Shown one piece after another: positions 26,601 to 39,328 of a DNA stretch of 64,000 bases; positions within the stretch are counted from its first letter, which is position 1, and the number at the start of each line of letters is the position of its first letter. This DNA comes from Baylisascaris procyonis (Eukaryota > Nematoda > Chromadorea > Rhabditida > Ascarididae). Made by a program: the position numbers and the translations under genes. The notes beneath the pieces were generated by a model. It did not search any database. It worked only from the letters and a program-made list of their open reading frames with translations, and was not told where the DNA came from. Location of the stretch: assembly GCA_037389465.1 (NCBI GenBank), contig JAZARR010000153.1, forward strand, positions 6,838,501 to 6,902,500. The letters are read 5' to 3'.

Positions 26601-29576
26601 TTCCATTAACCGTTGTTTAACAGTGCGCCTAGTTTCATATCGAGAACTTTTTTTTTGCAGTTTTTAATGGATTTTTTTCTGGATCTCAGAGCATTATTGC
26701 AGGCGGGTTTCTCAAGGACAGCCTCAGTGTCAAGTCGGTTGAGTTTCCGTATTGAGCGTTCCGTCTCATCGTCGGATGAGTCAAATGTTTTCGGTGTGAG
26801 TTCGAGTCCTCGTGTTGGTGAATATTTCACACGAGGGATTTCGCCGTTTTGCAGAGAAGTGAGTTAGCGAGCTTTAATTTTTTTTTTTTTTGTTTTTGTT
26901 TTTGCTCAACAAAAATCACATTTCGAAGTCTATAACAGTCCTTCTTTTCGCATATTTCGCATCGAGGTCCGATGGGTCGATTCATTGACCAAGATCCCAG
27001 GGGGGATGTCTAGGTCTGATCTCGGACCGGGGTTCTAAAATTCAGCATGATACTTTGACCATACCGCATTACGATCCCCGAGATCCCTCTCTCTAGTGAA
27101 ACTGGCAGTTTGCAAAATTTCATATGCAGTTTGCACATTTTCTCAGAACGCCATTGCAGCACTTCCGGTCTTTTACATCTCACACTTAAAGACTTCGCTA
27201 ATATTGTATAAACATTGCTTCTGATCTGTGCGAAATTAGTTGCTGAATTCTTCCTTGACTATCAGTTTGCATTGTTTAATATGTACGGTATTGGCCCATC
27301 GAGCAACGGAGATTGCCGATAAGCAGAATCGATAATGATTTCTATTGTTTGAGGGTCAGCCGCCAAGAACCGGATCGTTACCGTTTTTTGCATTACTAAC
27401 AGCGTCGACATCAAGTGTTATATTCCGTAGTCAACCGAAAGCACTATATAAAGTACCCGAACATGAACCCATTGGCCATCGCTCTTCACCAGTCGATAGA
27501 AAGCACTCGAGCAGTAGCGACTCATCATTGCATTCCGAGGAAACTCCTTCAAACGAGACTGTAAAAGACGAACGGCATTTGGACACACCAGCAACTGAAT
27601 CGGAAGGTAAACTGGAAGATTTTGCATTTTCTTACTGGCAGTTGATGAAATCAGTTTGGCGTTTGATCATGAAATCAAGTTCCATAAAAGTGTATGGCGT
27701 TTGAATTATATTTTCCTTTATGATATATCTTCGTGGGTTAGAAGGGAGAGAAATATTTGAATTATACTTTCCGATACTTGAATATACACACAAGACATCG
27801 GGCTCTAAAAAATAGCACCAAACAGTTAAAAGTTAGAAATTTTTTGATGTAAAAGTCCCCATGTCGTGTTTTTTTTTGCGACCATTGTTAACGTTATGGA
27901 TGATGAGGCAACAATGTGAAAATTGTAGATCGCACTGAAGAGGAGACGATTCGTGCGAGTACAGTAAGCACGGTGGTCGCGTCAACAATGGGGCGATCAT
28001 CCCGTTTTTGTGGGAATAAGAGGAAAGGGCAATCAGTGGAGTCTTATGTGAGCAGCGATGAAGATGATACCCAAATGCCTTTTGCTGCTGATATATCTTC
28101 GGACGATTCGTTCGTAAAAGTGATTTAACTGCATATTCATTAATCCTATCGTTATCCTTAAGTAGTTGAGGACTCAAGAAGAAAGTCGATTTCGCATTTG
28201 TTCCTACATTCCCTTTTTTTGGGTTTACTGCCAAATAGCCTTTCATTAGTTTGTTTGTATCCCTCATATCGATAGCTGTAGTAAAACTTGAAGTGTCGAT
28301 GGTTGACTCATCGGTAAATGCAACAGGCGAACTGCTCTATGTTCCCCAACTTCGATTAGAACTATTGATGCTCTAAAATCGGAGAATTCATATTAAGATA
28401 GAGATGATAGTCTATGGTTGAAGCTGCCTATAAAGAATGCCAGATATTCTTATGAAAGTATATAAATTGCTCACGATAAGCTTTTTAAATAGCACCTATG
28501 TAGTTTTCGAAGCGAATTTATCTTAAATATCTGATATAGAGGATTACGTGAAGAAGCTTCAATCGAAGTGATTTTCATAAGAGTTTTATTACGGAACCAA
28601 GATGCTGCAATCCGAATTTATTTGATTCTTATTTCATTAACTTCTCGAGCTCAAATCTTACAAACGTAGCGCTATGATTTTTGTGTATATTCGCAAGAAG
28701 ACTTGCTACTTTTCATATTGCCTATCAGTTGTATCCCTACCATGTTTTCATTTATAATCAGAAGCTTTGAATCGTGGATGTTTTTTTTTCCTTTTTCTGG
28801 ATAATGTTGAGGGAAAAACGAATGCCAGCATTGTATCTGAACTATGTTTTTGAGCAATAATAGAAGGGATCGGGAAAGACAATAACAATACGAGAAAATG
28901 TTTCGATAAGTTTATAGGTGCCATTTGGTAGTGCGCACGAGGGTGATGGCTCAGATCTTGGTGACTTCGTTCATCTGTTTCGATTGGCACAGCAAATGAG
29001 CATAGCGTTCTCGATCGATCATCCAGAACTCATCCACGATCAGGTCCATTTATAACTTTTTTGGCTTAAAATTATTTGCTTGTGGCGTAATGGTGGTAGG
29101 AGTGTTGCTGGTGTGATGTTGTCGTCTCTACCATGGAATAAACGTAGAGCGGGATGGGCATATTAAATAAATGTACATTTCATATAAATTTATATAAAAC
29201 TTTTGAAGTTAGAATTGTTTATTCGGAACGACGGACATAAGCTTTGCGCAATATTTTGCACATATTAACAACAAAAAATGTGGAAAGGAATAATGAACAA
29301 GTGACCTGATAGACTTAGTGAATAGAGTTTCTCATTCTTTTATGCGTATGTTGAGAATCACATAGGCAAATGAAACGGTGCTTTGAAATATTCACTTTCG
29401 TTTGTTTATAAACTAGAAGAGCGCTTAGCTATGGTCATTATTGGTTTATTTTTTAGTTGGCAAGGTTCGAATCGCAACAATCGACTTTCGATCGTTTCTT
29501 GGCCAGTCTTGTCCATCCGGAAGATAGGGAGTCATGCACTGAATCTTATGGATGCCTCAAACCGAAATTCTTTTAA
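20696..29576 (+). CDS. atg-13: Autophagy-related protein 13 (ATG13 / EPG-1)
   Basis: Regulatory subunit of the ULK/UNC-51 kinase complex that starts autophagosome formation. Eleven exons join in phase: 20696-20784, 22935-23078, 23788-23868, 24303-24480, 25238-25448, 26053-26183, 26661-26858, 27354-27606, 27929-28113, 28918-29043 and 29457-29576, giving 571 residues. The N-terminal HORMA domain (about 18-200) is diagnostic: LVQVLVQARTGENVSQRC, GDWFNLRIDELGEV, the YHQMSVLLKSAMAAARVTP block, and YR followed by VYEGRPDLDLGEGQK. A Ser-rich, probably phosphorylated middle region follows. The C-terminus keeps the ATG13 signature around the LIR: SSDDSF (485-490) spliced to VPFG, then SDLGDF and a final amphipathic piece FESQQSTFDRFLASL. 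The start ATG at 20696 opens exon 1, whose phase fits exon 2. Exons 8-11 boundaries are the least certain. Confidence 0.9.
20785..22934. other. ATG13 intron 1, with possible decayed repeat sequence
   Basis: This 2.15-kb intron is the longest in the gene. From about 21290 to 22800 it is less AT-rich and holds broken, protein-like frames in several phases, for example VEPLVQSIVTSYVKQIVAV near 21450 and a proline/arginine-rich stretch near 22680. It looks like an old retroelement, but no reverse-transcriptase or integrase motif was found, so the family is not assigned. Confidence 0.3.
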
Positions 29577-32500
29577 TCTCTTTTTTTTATCGCTGGTGAT
29601 GTTTTCATTTTGCGAGCTTCACTACTTAGGTCCTTTTATTTTCATTATTTGAGTAAATTATTTCACCATTTTCTTTGCAGAAAATGATAACATTCTGGCC
29701 TCACTAGCTGAAACTACCTTTATTCTATGATAGATCCGTTGTTGTTTGAATTGATTACCTGTGTTGATTTTTATCAACTTCGGGTTGAAAACAGATTCTC
29801 TAGAGGTATCTCAAAAAATTTTGGATAGCTCATGTCTTTAAAAATAGTATGAGAGCAGCATTCTTTATCGACCCGGGTGCTGTATTTCTTATAAGGCTTT
29901 CACTATGGATAGTAGTAGTACATTGGGCAGTGAAGCAACATATATCCTCTTGATTTCTTAGACATTACATTAACAGTCAAACTTCACTAAAGCATTTTGA
30001 TCAGTAACAAGGCAATGTGTTTGGCATATCGGACCGTGATGGATGTTTCTCATGTTAGCTTTACTTGCTGGTACCAAATACTGTATTTGTAGTTGTAACA
30101 AAGCAAAGTACTGTAAGAAATATATCGTATTTGTTATATCACGAAAATGAGGAGGGAATCGTTTTTTTTTTTAGCATAGTTGCGTCTTTTCTGCTGGTAT
30201 AAGGATAGGAATTTTCAATTACGATTGAATATAGTTTTTTATTCATATTACGAATAATTGAATCGGTTCCTCTGAAGTAATCTTTTTTGATAAGTATTTT
30301 GAAATCGTTTATATTTGTTGTATGCATTTTTATAGATTTAAATCGTTAGATTATTGCATTGGAATTGGATGGAAGGTGCTGTGATAATGCGATTGATGTT
30401 TCTTGCTATTCAATGGTGAGTTTTAACCATACTAATCGATGGATAGACATTTAGATGATTCCTCTCTGTGTCGATACAAGTAGGGAGTGCGTTCTTCTTC
30501 GATTGAAGAATTATGTTTCATTTACGGCTTCATCAAGTATTTTGTGCAAAAGAATATTCCCTTGAAAAGGTCATAGAAATATATTGCAGAAATTATTACT
30601 AATTATTTATGCATCAATCGAAACAAATCCATTAAAATTTATTTTTCAAATAAGAACGATTTCCATTTTTATATGTTGATATTTATTAATAAGATGTTAT
30701 GAGGCTGTAATAGATGCACAGTGCTGCTGAGAGTGTCAATAGATGTGTTGATTAAATTCATTTGCATCTGCATTCAATTATTTTATAACCAGAAAATAAT
30801 GCGGGTTTTGGTCAATTATTTTGCTCGTTTCTATCCAATTGTAAACCATTGTAATGCTGTAATTTTGTGTAATTTTTCAACAATAATTCAGCGTATTTGT
30901 TCGCAAGCCTTATATCTATCTACCGTTATTTGTTGCATCAAAAATGAATCATTTTTTGTAACACTAGGCTAATGATTGTATTCGTAGATTTAGAGAGACT
31001 ATGAAAGAGTTAATGCCATAGAGGTGAAGTATAGAGAGTACAAGGTAGATAGATGTACTTTGGCATGACACAAGAAAGAACGAGTCCTAGGATAGCTGAT
31101 CAAGAGTCCTAGGATAAAGGGTCTTCAGTGGATTTAAAGGCAGGACACTCATGAAATGGTTGTATTCTTGTGCAACTCAGCATTGATTGATAAGTAGGAG
31201 ATAAAGAAATGCAGTAAAGAATAGATCCATTTCGAAACGATTTCTTCTGAGTTGCGTTTTGATGATAAAATTCTAATTATATGACTGAGGAAGTTTCAAT
31301 TTGCTTTTAACGTAGTTAACTCTAATTTTGTTTATTAATGAATTGTTGCTTTAAATTATAAAAATTATAATATTGTCTAGAGTCATCTAATTCCGACTAG
31401 GTTATGTTGATTGCATTTGTCGTTTTTGTGCCTTAAACAAAAAAAAAAAATGCGATATTTCTGATCCTTGTAGAAGTAATTTATGCGAATAGCAAACGAA
31501 AGCAGTATGATATTTCAGCTTTAAATGAAATATTTCAAACTCTGTCAACCAAATGAATGTAAGAAAAAGTCGCTCTTGTTTGTGGATATATCTTTATGAA
31601 ATGTCGTTAATCTTGGAATATCGTAGGTGTAAATGTCTAATATGTAACAGCGCATCGATAACAAATCGCATTTTATGGGTAAATATTAATGGGATACATT
31701 GAGCTTTGTTTTATGGAATGTTATGCGTTTGCGCTTGTGCAAAGAGGGCGTCATAAACGTATGATCGCCGCCTTTTCAGGATTCTGAAAAAAATTAAACA
31801 TCGCTTCTGAAATCCGGAAGAATTGAAAAATAGCTCTTAGATAGGATGTCATGTCTGCGAAATTTAGGAAAATGTGATGAGCTGCTAGGAGTGTGCTATA
31901 TGAGGAAGTACAACATATGGGATTGGGAATTAAGCCTTTTGAACGCATAACGATGTTTTTTTTTTTTTTCAATATTACGTTGATATCCGTGCAAATTGAT
32001 AAACGACAATTGCACCGATTTGTAAATATTTACGATTTTACGACGCATAATGCTCAGAGGAAATAAAAATTTGATACAAATATGTGTAGATGATTTTACC
32101 AGCTGAATTGGCTTCTAATCCAAAAATTTCCTCATGTTATCGAATGATCGATGTTACTATTTTAGTGCACAGTATTTAATTCAATGTGTTTTATTCTCGA
32201 GAGATAAACCGCAATACTCGTGGATTACTCGGCTGCTGGGGAGGGGAAGGGTGAGGCAAGGAGGACGGTTACTGACGGGCTGGGGGAATATATATGATTG
32301 TTCAAAAGTTGAATGAATATGTAGTGATGTTTATTGTGGTATGAGATCTCTTTTTTTGTATTATTTGAAGAAATGATACGTGTTTGATGAAGTGAATCTT
32401 AGTTTGGTATATATTCATTAATTTAGACCAATTTATAAGTCCGAAATTCCATAGCAATAAAATCGTCGTTCGGTATTCATTTGCAGTGAAGAATTTTAGA

Positions 32501-33765
32501 ATGACACGTTCGTGGGATCAATTCTTCGGTTTTTTGCGTGACTTTACTGTAGAGTGAAAGAGGTGCATTATAGGCTCGATCTTTGTGTGTATGTACGTGT
32601 CCGTGTGTCTTGTCTGTGTGTTGTGGTGTTCACTGCAATTCGGGTAGGATGAATGTGAGATTTGATGGATATAGCAGTGACGTCTTTGAATGCCTCAATT
32701 TCTGGAAACATCTAAGCTCTAGGGGTATGGCGATCCTCTTTTTTTTGGCATCATTAGAGAGCATGAATATCGCGGAACTGGTTAAGTTTATGAATGTAAA
32801 GTTGTCACCGTCATGTGACCGCGACATGTTAGACCGAATGATGGTCTGATACTAGCGCTTAAACTTGATGAAAATATTGTAATTTTTGAAAGTATTTTCG
32901 GACAATTCAAGTGTTTATTTAAAGAAAAAAAAATTATTCAAATTTTTCGATTGAGGTTAAGAAATGTTAGGTGTTTAACTATTCCCTAAGGTCCGTTTGC
33001 TCGAGGATGGCGGTCGCTTAGTCGAACAACTGTGGCTGAAGTATTAGGGCGCCTAAGAACATTGCTGTTTGATCTATCCGTGCTTGACAATATGCGGTTC
33101 ACGCATATGGCAACGAAATGGTGTCCGGTGGGGGAACAGAGAGGGAGAGAAATATCTGGTACTTGAAGATGAATTGAAAGAGATAAAGGGACGCGATTTT
33201 TCGAGATAATTATCGCCGGTCTTTTACGTGCGGGATTATATCCGATCTCAAGCAAGTTCGGAGATCAAACCTAATGCAAACCCTCTTTTTTTAGGATTTT
33301 AATCCCTGCTTGCTGCACTTTTCTTGTTGTTGTTGTCAGTTTCCGCATGTGCTTGCGGAGAAAAATAATCTAAGGAAGAGAAGAGATTCAGTAGTTTTAA
33401 ATTTTGGTCAGTGAAATTCTTTGATTTATGTGGAATAGGAAACAATAGTTCTAGGCAAATAAACTTTGTTTATATTGCGCTTTGGTTGTAATATGGTTGG
33501 GTTTTGGTCTTACTTAAATGAGCAAAAAGGATCGGTTCGTATGGATTTGGCCCCGGTTGAAGCTGTAAAGGGGTTGTTTGGCCATGGTTGCTGTGAGGAA
33601 AGCGATCAGGGTTAAATTGTCCCCAGCAGCTATAGGTTGGATGTGTTCGAATTTAGGCCAAATCTATACTCAGTGATCATTTAATTTTTAATTTCAATTT
33701 TTCATCATTTACTTTTGGGGTATTGAATTTGAAAAGTCATTTCAGTGAGATATTTCAGGAACACA
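29577..33765. other. Intergenic stretch between ATG13 and CLYBL
   Basis: Mostly AT-rich without recognised genes. A G-rich tract lies at 32236-32287. At 32987-33180 two overlapping plus-strand frames after a CCCTAAG acceptor look protein-like: one reads VRLLEDGGRLVEQLWLKY then stop, and the other is open for about 58 codons. They may be the last exon of a small gene, but no partner exon was found. A frame at 32649-32849 (with NIAELVKFMNVK) is also possible. Confidence in any gene here is low. Confidence 0.35.
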
Positions 33766-35474
33766 ATGTTAGGACGGATATTGCCGAGAGGTTACCTATA
33801 TAGGTGCTCGTCATTGGGACGTGCTGCACTTTGCACGGATAGTGGGACCAATACGAAAACCCGTACTCGATATGTGCCAAGAAGAGCAGTGCTGTATGTG
33901 CCTGGAAGTAGCGAAAAGATGCTGAAAAAAGTTCCTCAAATACAGGTTCTTCTTTACGCATTCAATTGAATATTCAATGATTACTTCTTTAGTTAGGTGA
34001 GTGATGGAGATTTGATAGATATGGTGGAAGAAGCCATGAGCTTACAATGAAATGCGTCATTTTACTTCGAATGCCTTTTTGATCTACAAATATGTTTATT
34101 ATAAAAAAAAAATTGGAATTTTTGAAATTAATTTGGCATCAGCTAAGACGGAACACATACGCGCGTTGTTAATTGAAATTGTCTTGGATTGTACTATTGA
34201 ATGGCAAATGCAATTCTTACCATAGAATCATAAGCTTGATCTAGTGCAATAGGGAACTAGTCGCCATTGTAAAGCGTCTTTTTATGATCATCTTTCTCAA
34301 CGAAGATGCAGAAATTTGTTCTAGGTTGAAGTTTTTCATATTTTCCTCAAAACTGGCCATTTGATGTTTCCTTTGATTCATTGATTTTTCAAGAGCGACG
34401 TTTCCGGAATACTTGAGTGACCTTCTTGCTCAGATAGGGAATATATGCGAGAAGGGAAGATGGAAATGGGAAAAAGATTTGTAATCATTTAATGGAAGAT
34501 ATGTACTATGCGCTTATTAGGTGCATTATTGCTGTCAATATTTTTGTTGCATTTGGATTATTAAGAAACTTTTTATGATGTAGCGGAAATTTTGCAGGAT
34601 TTTTTGAATTGAGTATTTCATATCAAAGGCGTTGTTATTCGATGATATGTGTGTTGCATTTATCGGATATTAAGAGTGCAAGTATTGGCAAAAGGTAAAT
34701 TGACATTCAGGTAGACTGTTTGGTGCTCGAAATGGAAGATGGTGTGGCAGCGAGTGCTAAAGCAGAGGCACGTGTTAATATTCGCAAATATTTGGATGAG
34801 TTACCTTCGAAAGGCATCCATAAGTGTTTGGAACTAGGTGTACGCGTTAATTCGGTTGCCAGTCAACTCATCTACGATGATGTTAAGGTTTGCTGCTCAA
34901 GTGTTTGTTTTCTATCCTGAATTATTTTATATTGTTTGGGTTAGTGTCATATATGGGAAGGGGCATAATGCTATGCTTGGAAGAGCATTCTAGTACTAAA
35001 GTGATACTAAATTTATATTTCTGGTTTTGAGGTCACTGCAGTTTTAGAAAGTTCTTATTTCTAATGTTGAATTGCTAAACTGCAAAAAATATGTCATTAT
35101 AGAGGAGGAGGAGGTGTTAAGCTACTAAACTGCTCTAAAAGGTTGTACATAACTGTTTTGAGAAACGATTCAGATGAACTCTGCACTTATGTGAAGAAGA
35201 ATAAGCGTTTATTAGCCTGAGAGTACGGTATGGTATAAAAACTGAACTCAAGTCCCTTTAATTTGTGGAGATTTTCATTCTAAATCTCAACCTCGATGGA
35301 AATTTCTCATCAATACAGCTTCTTTCACTTCTTAAATTTTCATTGGCGGTTGTTGATGCCAACACTCTTCGAAGAGCTGCTTACTATTACAGGTGGATTA
35401 TGTCGTTGCTCGAAAACTTACCAGTTTTTCCCACCGCTTTTTTTGCGTCGCATCTAGCTTCATGCTGGGCAGCA

Positions 35475-35563
<89 letters not shown>

Positions 35564-38291
35564 TGTTCTATAATATGTGAGACTGTGTGATACATTGAAT
35601 TTAAGGAACTTGCGAAATCACCGAATATGCCTGAGGCGTTCATGGTGCCGAAGGTAGATTCAATCGAAGATCTCGCGGCCATTTTTGACGTCTTCAGATC
35701 GACCTACGGCGACAAGCGTATTGCCAGTGCTGTGAGCTATTCACTCTTTTTTATAGTGGTCATCGATCAGAATGCTCCATGTTTTTTCATTTAGAAGTTA
35801 GTGTATGATTAGGTCAATTAATTCTATCCATCTAAATTCTCGACTTAGTTTAATTTACAGCGCAAGTCTCTCGTTTTTTATAGTCTTATATGGTGTGTAC
35901 TATAGAATATTATGGTGTACATGCAACGTTTCTTCTTGTAATTAACATAATAATGCAATGTCATCTTATATGCCCGATAGGGTTTTGAAGGACTTCAAAT
36001 GATTTAGTCATTTTATTTGTTGGTAAGTTGTTTTTCGGCTCTTTTGTGATCATCTAGGTAATTGCCAACTGTTGTGCTTATTTGTTCTACGTCAGGTTTA
36101 CATTGGTTTACATCTCATATCAGCGAATAGATGGATGAAAAGTGAAGGATGCACTTTTACTAACAAACATAGAAATGTAGAGGAAATACGAAAGGATGCG
36201 AATTGATTGGAGCTTTAAAAAAATTATGAAGTCATGAGGGGGAAGAGGGGATCAGTCCATTTGCATTGTTGCATTCGGGAATTTAGAATGTATCTGCAGG
36301 ATTCACGATTGGTGATATGGATAGAGAGTGCACGCGCGTTGCTCAATATGCCGCGTATATTGAATGCGGCCGTCAATCTGAATAAGTCGACCGGCTTCTT
36401 CAAAGTTGATGCCGTCGTTTTTGGATCCGATGATTTTTGCGCCGATATCGGTTAGTTATTTGTTAGACTTGCTGTCTGATCTACTATATGAATGAACATG
36501 TAATGTTGTCATATGAAACAACCACTGAAAAGATGTTGGTTTCAATTGAGCGCTCACTCGTTGTCAGAGTGGATGCCCTCGAAATTCCACGATCATATTA
36601 TTTTCGTAGCGTTTTTGATACGTCGTATTTCGGCGTCATTTGGCGCAAATGTCCGGTTGGATGGATCATTACTCATGAAAGATTTCTCTGATACAAAATT
36701 TTGGCTCATTCGATAGCTGTTCGTAAATTTACAGCTTTTTGAGACTCCCTGTCAGAGAATAGATTATCAGACGTGTATCGTTGTTCTTAGCAAGAAATTG
36801 CTTTATTCTAAGAAATACTATAGGTGCGACACGAACGAAGGAAGGATCAGAGAATATATATGCGAGACAAAGATTTGTGACATGTTGCAAAGCATTCTCA
36901 CTGCAAGCGATCGACTCAGTTTATATCGATATTAAAGATAAGGAGGGACTCAAAACTCAATGTGAACAAGGTGTTCATTTCAGTCGTTTCATTTGTTGTT
37001 GACATGATTGATACAATGACGCTATTGTCATGAGAAGTTCAAAATGGCACTTTTGTTGTAGGAGATTCAAAATGACGTTTTTGTCGCAAGAAGTTTAAAG
37101 TTTTGCGTTTTTGTCGTAAGAAATTGAGCGAAATAAATGAAGAATTCGATTAGCTTATTATTTAACCATTAACATTGACCTCATATTGCATTCTGCTTTT
37201 TGCGCTCTTTTATAACGCTGCTTTATAAGCACGCCATGGAACGTCGCACCACGCACTATGTATGTCTGCCCGTCTGTCCGGTGGTTTTCAGGTTGAAAAC
37301 CGTTGGAGCTAGAATTAAGAGGATTCTTTGTGTATAATATATACCACAGGATGACCTCGCATGTTATACTTCATTTGACTTTATTTTGCATCTCATGTTG
37401 ACCTTACAACTTTGAAGAAAGTCAAAGACGGTTAAAGGTGGAAAGAATCAACTGGTGTATTGCGTGAGTGTGTGAGTCGATTTCTCACTTTATACAGGTC
37501 GAATCGCAGAGGAACAAAACTTTTGTAAAAGAATTTTACGGGCGGTAGGGTTGTCTAGAATGTGAAGTTTGTCTCCTATGTTATTTCTTCTCAAATTATG
37601 AAATTGGTTGGTGGGGTAAAAGGGAAGCTAAATCGGTTATCGTGCCACCACGTCTAACATGGTTTTCCGCTTGCACTTCGCCGATATTATACTCTAGCAA
37701 TGGCAGTTGTCGATTCGCAGAGATAAAGTTGGTTTTCTTTGAATGGATAGGAGGGAGGAGAGTGGATGGAACTGCTAAATGTGTGTTTAATATGAATAGC
37801 GCTTCCAGAAACTTCCACAAATGCTGCGTTGATGGAAGTTTCTCAGCTCATATGGGCTCGGGAGATAGTTTTAAGACCTTTTAATGAAGGCATTCGTATA
37901 ACGAAACGATCCCCTGCAATGGAAATTTGTGAAATGCCGAGGTCGCTGATTTCTCTTTCGTCGCCGACGATGCATTTTTGGTTCATGAAAATTTGCCGGT
38001 ATTGCCAAGACAGCAGATGTTTAATGATGATGGGTTGCAGGTCGAACGTGGGGTTTCGACGGCAAACAAGTAATTCATCCGTCTCAGATTGAAGTCGTGC
38101 AAAATGCATTCCTGCCGTCAGCCGAGAAGGTCGAGTGGGCACGTGAGCTGATGAAGGAATTCGTCGAGCATGAAAAGGCGGGCACGGGTGCCTTCACATT
38201 CCAAGGACACATGATCGACCGACCACTATTGCTTCAAGCGATGAACGTGGTGAAAATGGTTGAGCGAGTCAGTAAGGGACGCGACCAGTGA
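33766..38291 (+). CDS. clybl: Citramalyl-CoA lyase, mitochondrial (citrate lyase beta-like, CLYBL)
   Basis: HpcH/HpaI-type aldolase that in animals cleaves citramalyl-CoA to acetyl-CoA and pyruvate in mitochondria, part of C5 dicarboxylate (itaconate) clearance. Six exons join in phase: 33766-33945, 34711-34887, 35606-35731, 36300-36450, 36824-36970 and 38041-38291, giving 343 residues, close to the human length. An Arg-rich start without acidic residues (1-22) suits a mitochondrial presequence. Family blocks in order are RRAVLYVPGS (39-48), LVLEMEDGVA (64-73), VRVNSV (104-109), VPKVDS, IESARALLN with Glu170, VVFGSDDF with Asp206 (the likely metal-binding acidic pair), YARQRFVT, KAFSLQAIDSVYID, GFDGKQVIHPSQ and GAFTFQGHMIDRPLL. 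The start ATG lies just after TATTTCAGGAACACA, a possible trans-splice acceptor. A (TA)41 run sits in intron 2. Confidence 0.93.
35479..35560. repeat. (TA)41 microsatellite in CLYBL intron 2
   Basis: Uninterrupted 82-bp TA run ending 45 bp before the exon 3 acceptor. It produces meaningless Tyr-Ile frames on both strands. Confidence 0.97.
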
Positions 38292-39124
38292 ACACTAATC
38301 GACACGCATTTTCACTTATAGAAGCATCCTACTTTTGTTACTTGATATATCCGACCGCCGATTCCCTGGACTTTAGTAGGATTAGGTAGCTACGAGAAGG
38401 GAAAACTCAGTGGCAATTTGTCTTGGTAGGTGCAAGCGTTGCGAATGACCATCTTGATGAAAACTTATTGGTCGCATAAGCTTTGATGGGCAGTCAAGTG
38501 GGGCTTTGCTAGGTGACGTGTATCGATTACTGTAATCGAAATAGAAGAGAGTGTTTTTGATGCATAAAGTACATCTCGTTGAATTACATGCTGTTGAAGT
38601 TGTAGGATGCTCACTTAATCTTTTCCAGTAGCCAACTTTTCCATTTGTTTTAGCGGCTGAAAGGAGGTGTGATAGGAAGAAGAGGTGTTAGAAGACATGG
38701 TTAATTTTGAGGCGGGCATTCAAAGATTTATGGACATAACTGAGGTGTACCAAACATTTTTTTTCTTGTTTGCTGCGTGATTGAGCGGCTTTAATTTTTT
38801 TTTTTTTCTGCACAATTGTATGCACGTGGAGCGTGTCCAGTTTTGTCCACTGATCAGTTAGTTGGTTGTCCAGTTTTGGCCAGTTGATGGCCAGAATTTC
38901 TGTATGATGATCACTTTGTGTGTTTGCCGTTACACGCCACCGTGGCTGTTGTTGTGCTTGAATAGAAGATCATGTGCCATACGGTGCATCCATTTATATA
39001 GGACGCTGATTGTTCCGCAGTAAATAAAAATTGATCGGCGCCTTTCATGCCACCATCATTTCACTTTCGTGTGTATCTTTGTTCAAAAATAGCGGCATTT
39101 AATAACGGAGGTATTCTGCAAAGT
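38292..39124. other. CLYBL downstream region
   Basis: No gene seen. The first clear AATAAA on the plus strand is at 39023-39028, rather far from the CLYBL stop. A short direct repeat containing CCAGTTTTG and CCACTGATCAG-like words lies around 38835-38885. Confidence 0.4.
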
Positions 39125-39328
39125 TTATTGACGATCTGAGCTGGTATTAATAGAATTTGGTTTCCATAAATTCTGTGCGGAGTGGAATTTGCTTTGGTAG
39201 AATTTTATTCTATCGTTGAAGGGAAGGTTACTCAAGTGTATGAGAATCGAATATGTATAATAAAGCTGTTGTTTCGCAGATGCATGATCGATGGATACGA
39301 ACGTATGATAGTTTAAAGTTGTGACCAT
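39125..39328 (-). other. Frame sharing the SIDHASAKQQ peptide with 2.6 kb
   Basis: Minus-strand frame reading MVTTLNYHTFVSIDHASAKQ and then QLYYTYSILIHLSNL. It is the second copy of the block seen at 2603-2755. Conservation over at least 20 codons with synonymous changes suggests selection on a protein in the ancestral element. It lies 5' of, and opposite in strand to, the Penelope reverse-transcriptase remnant at 40.4 kb. Confidence 0.4.

Noticed and set aside
35265..35682. Tyr-Ile repeat proteins on both strands
   Set aside because: Pure translation of the (TA)41 microsatellite inside a CLYBL intron.
33766..38291. ATG13 and CLYBL as a trans-spliced operon
   Set aside because: They share a strand, but 4.2 kb separates them; nematode operon genes are normally a few hundred bases apart.
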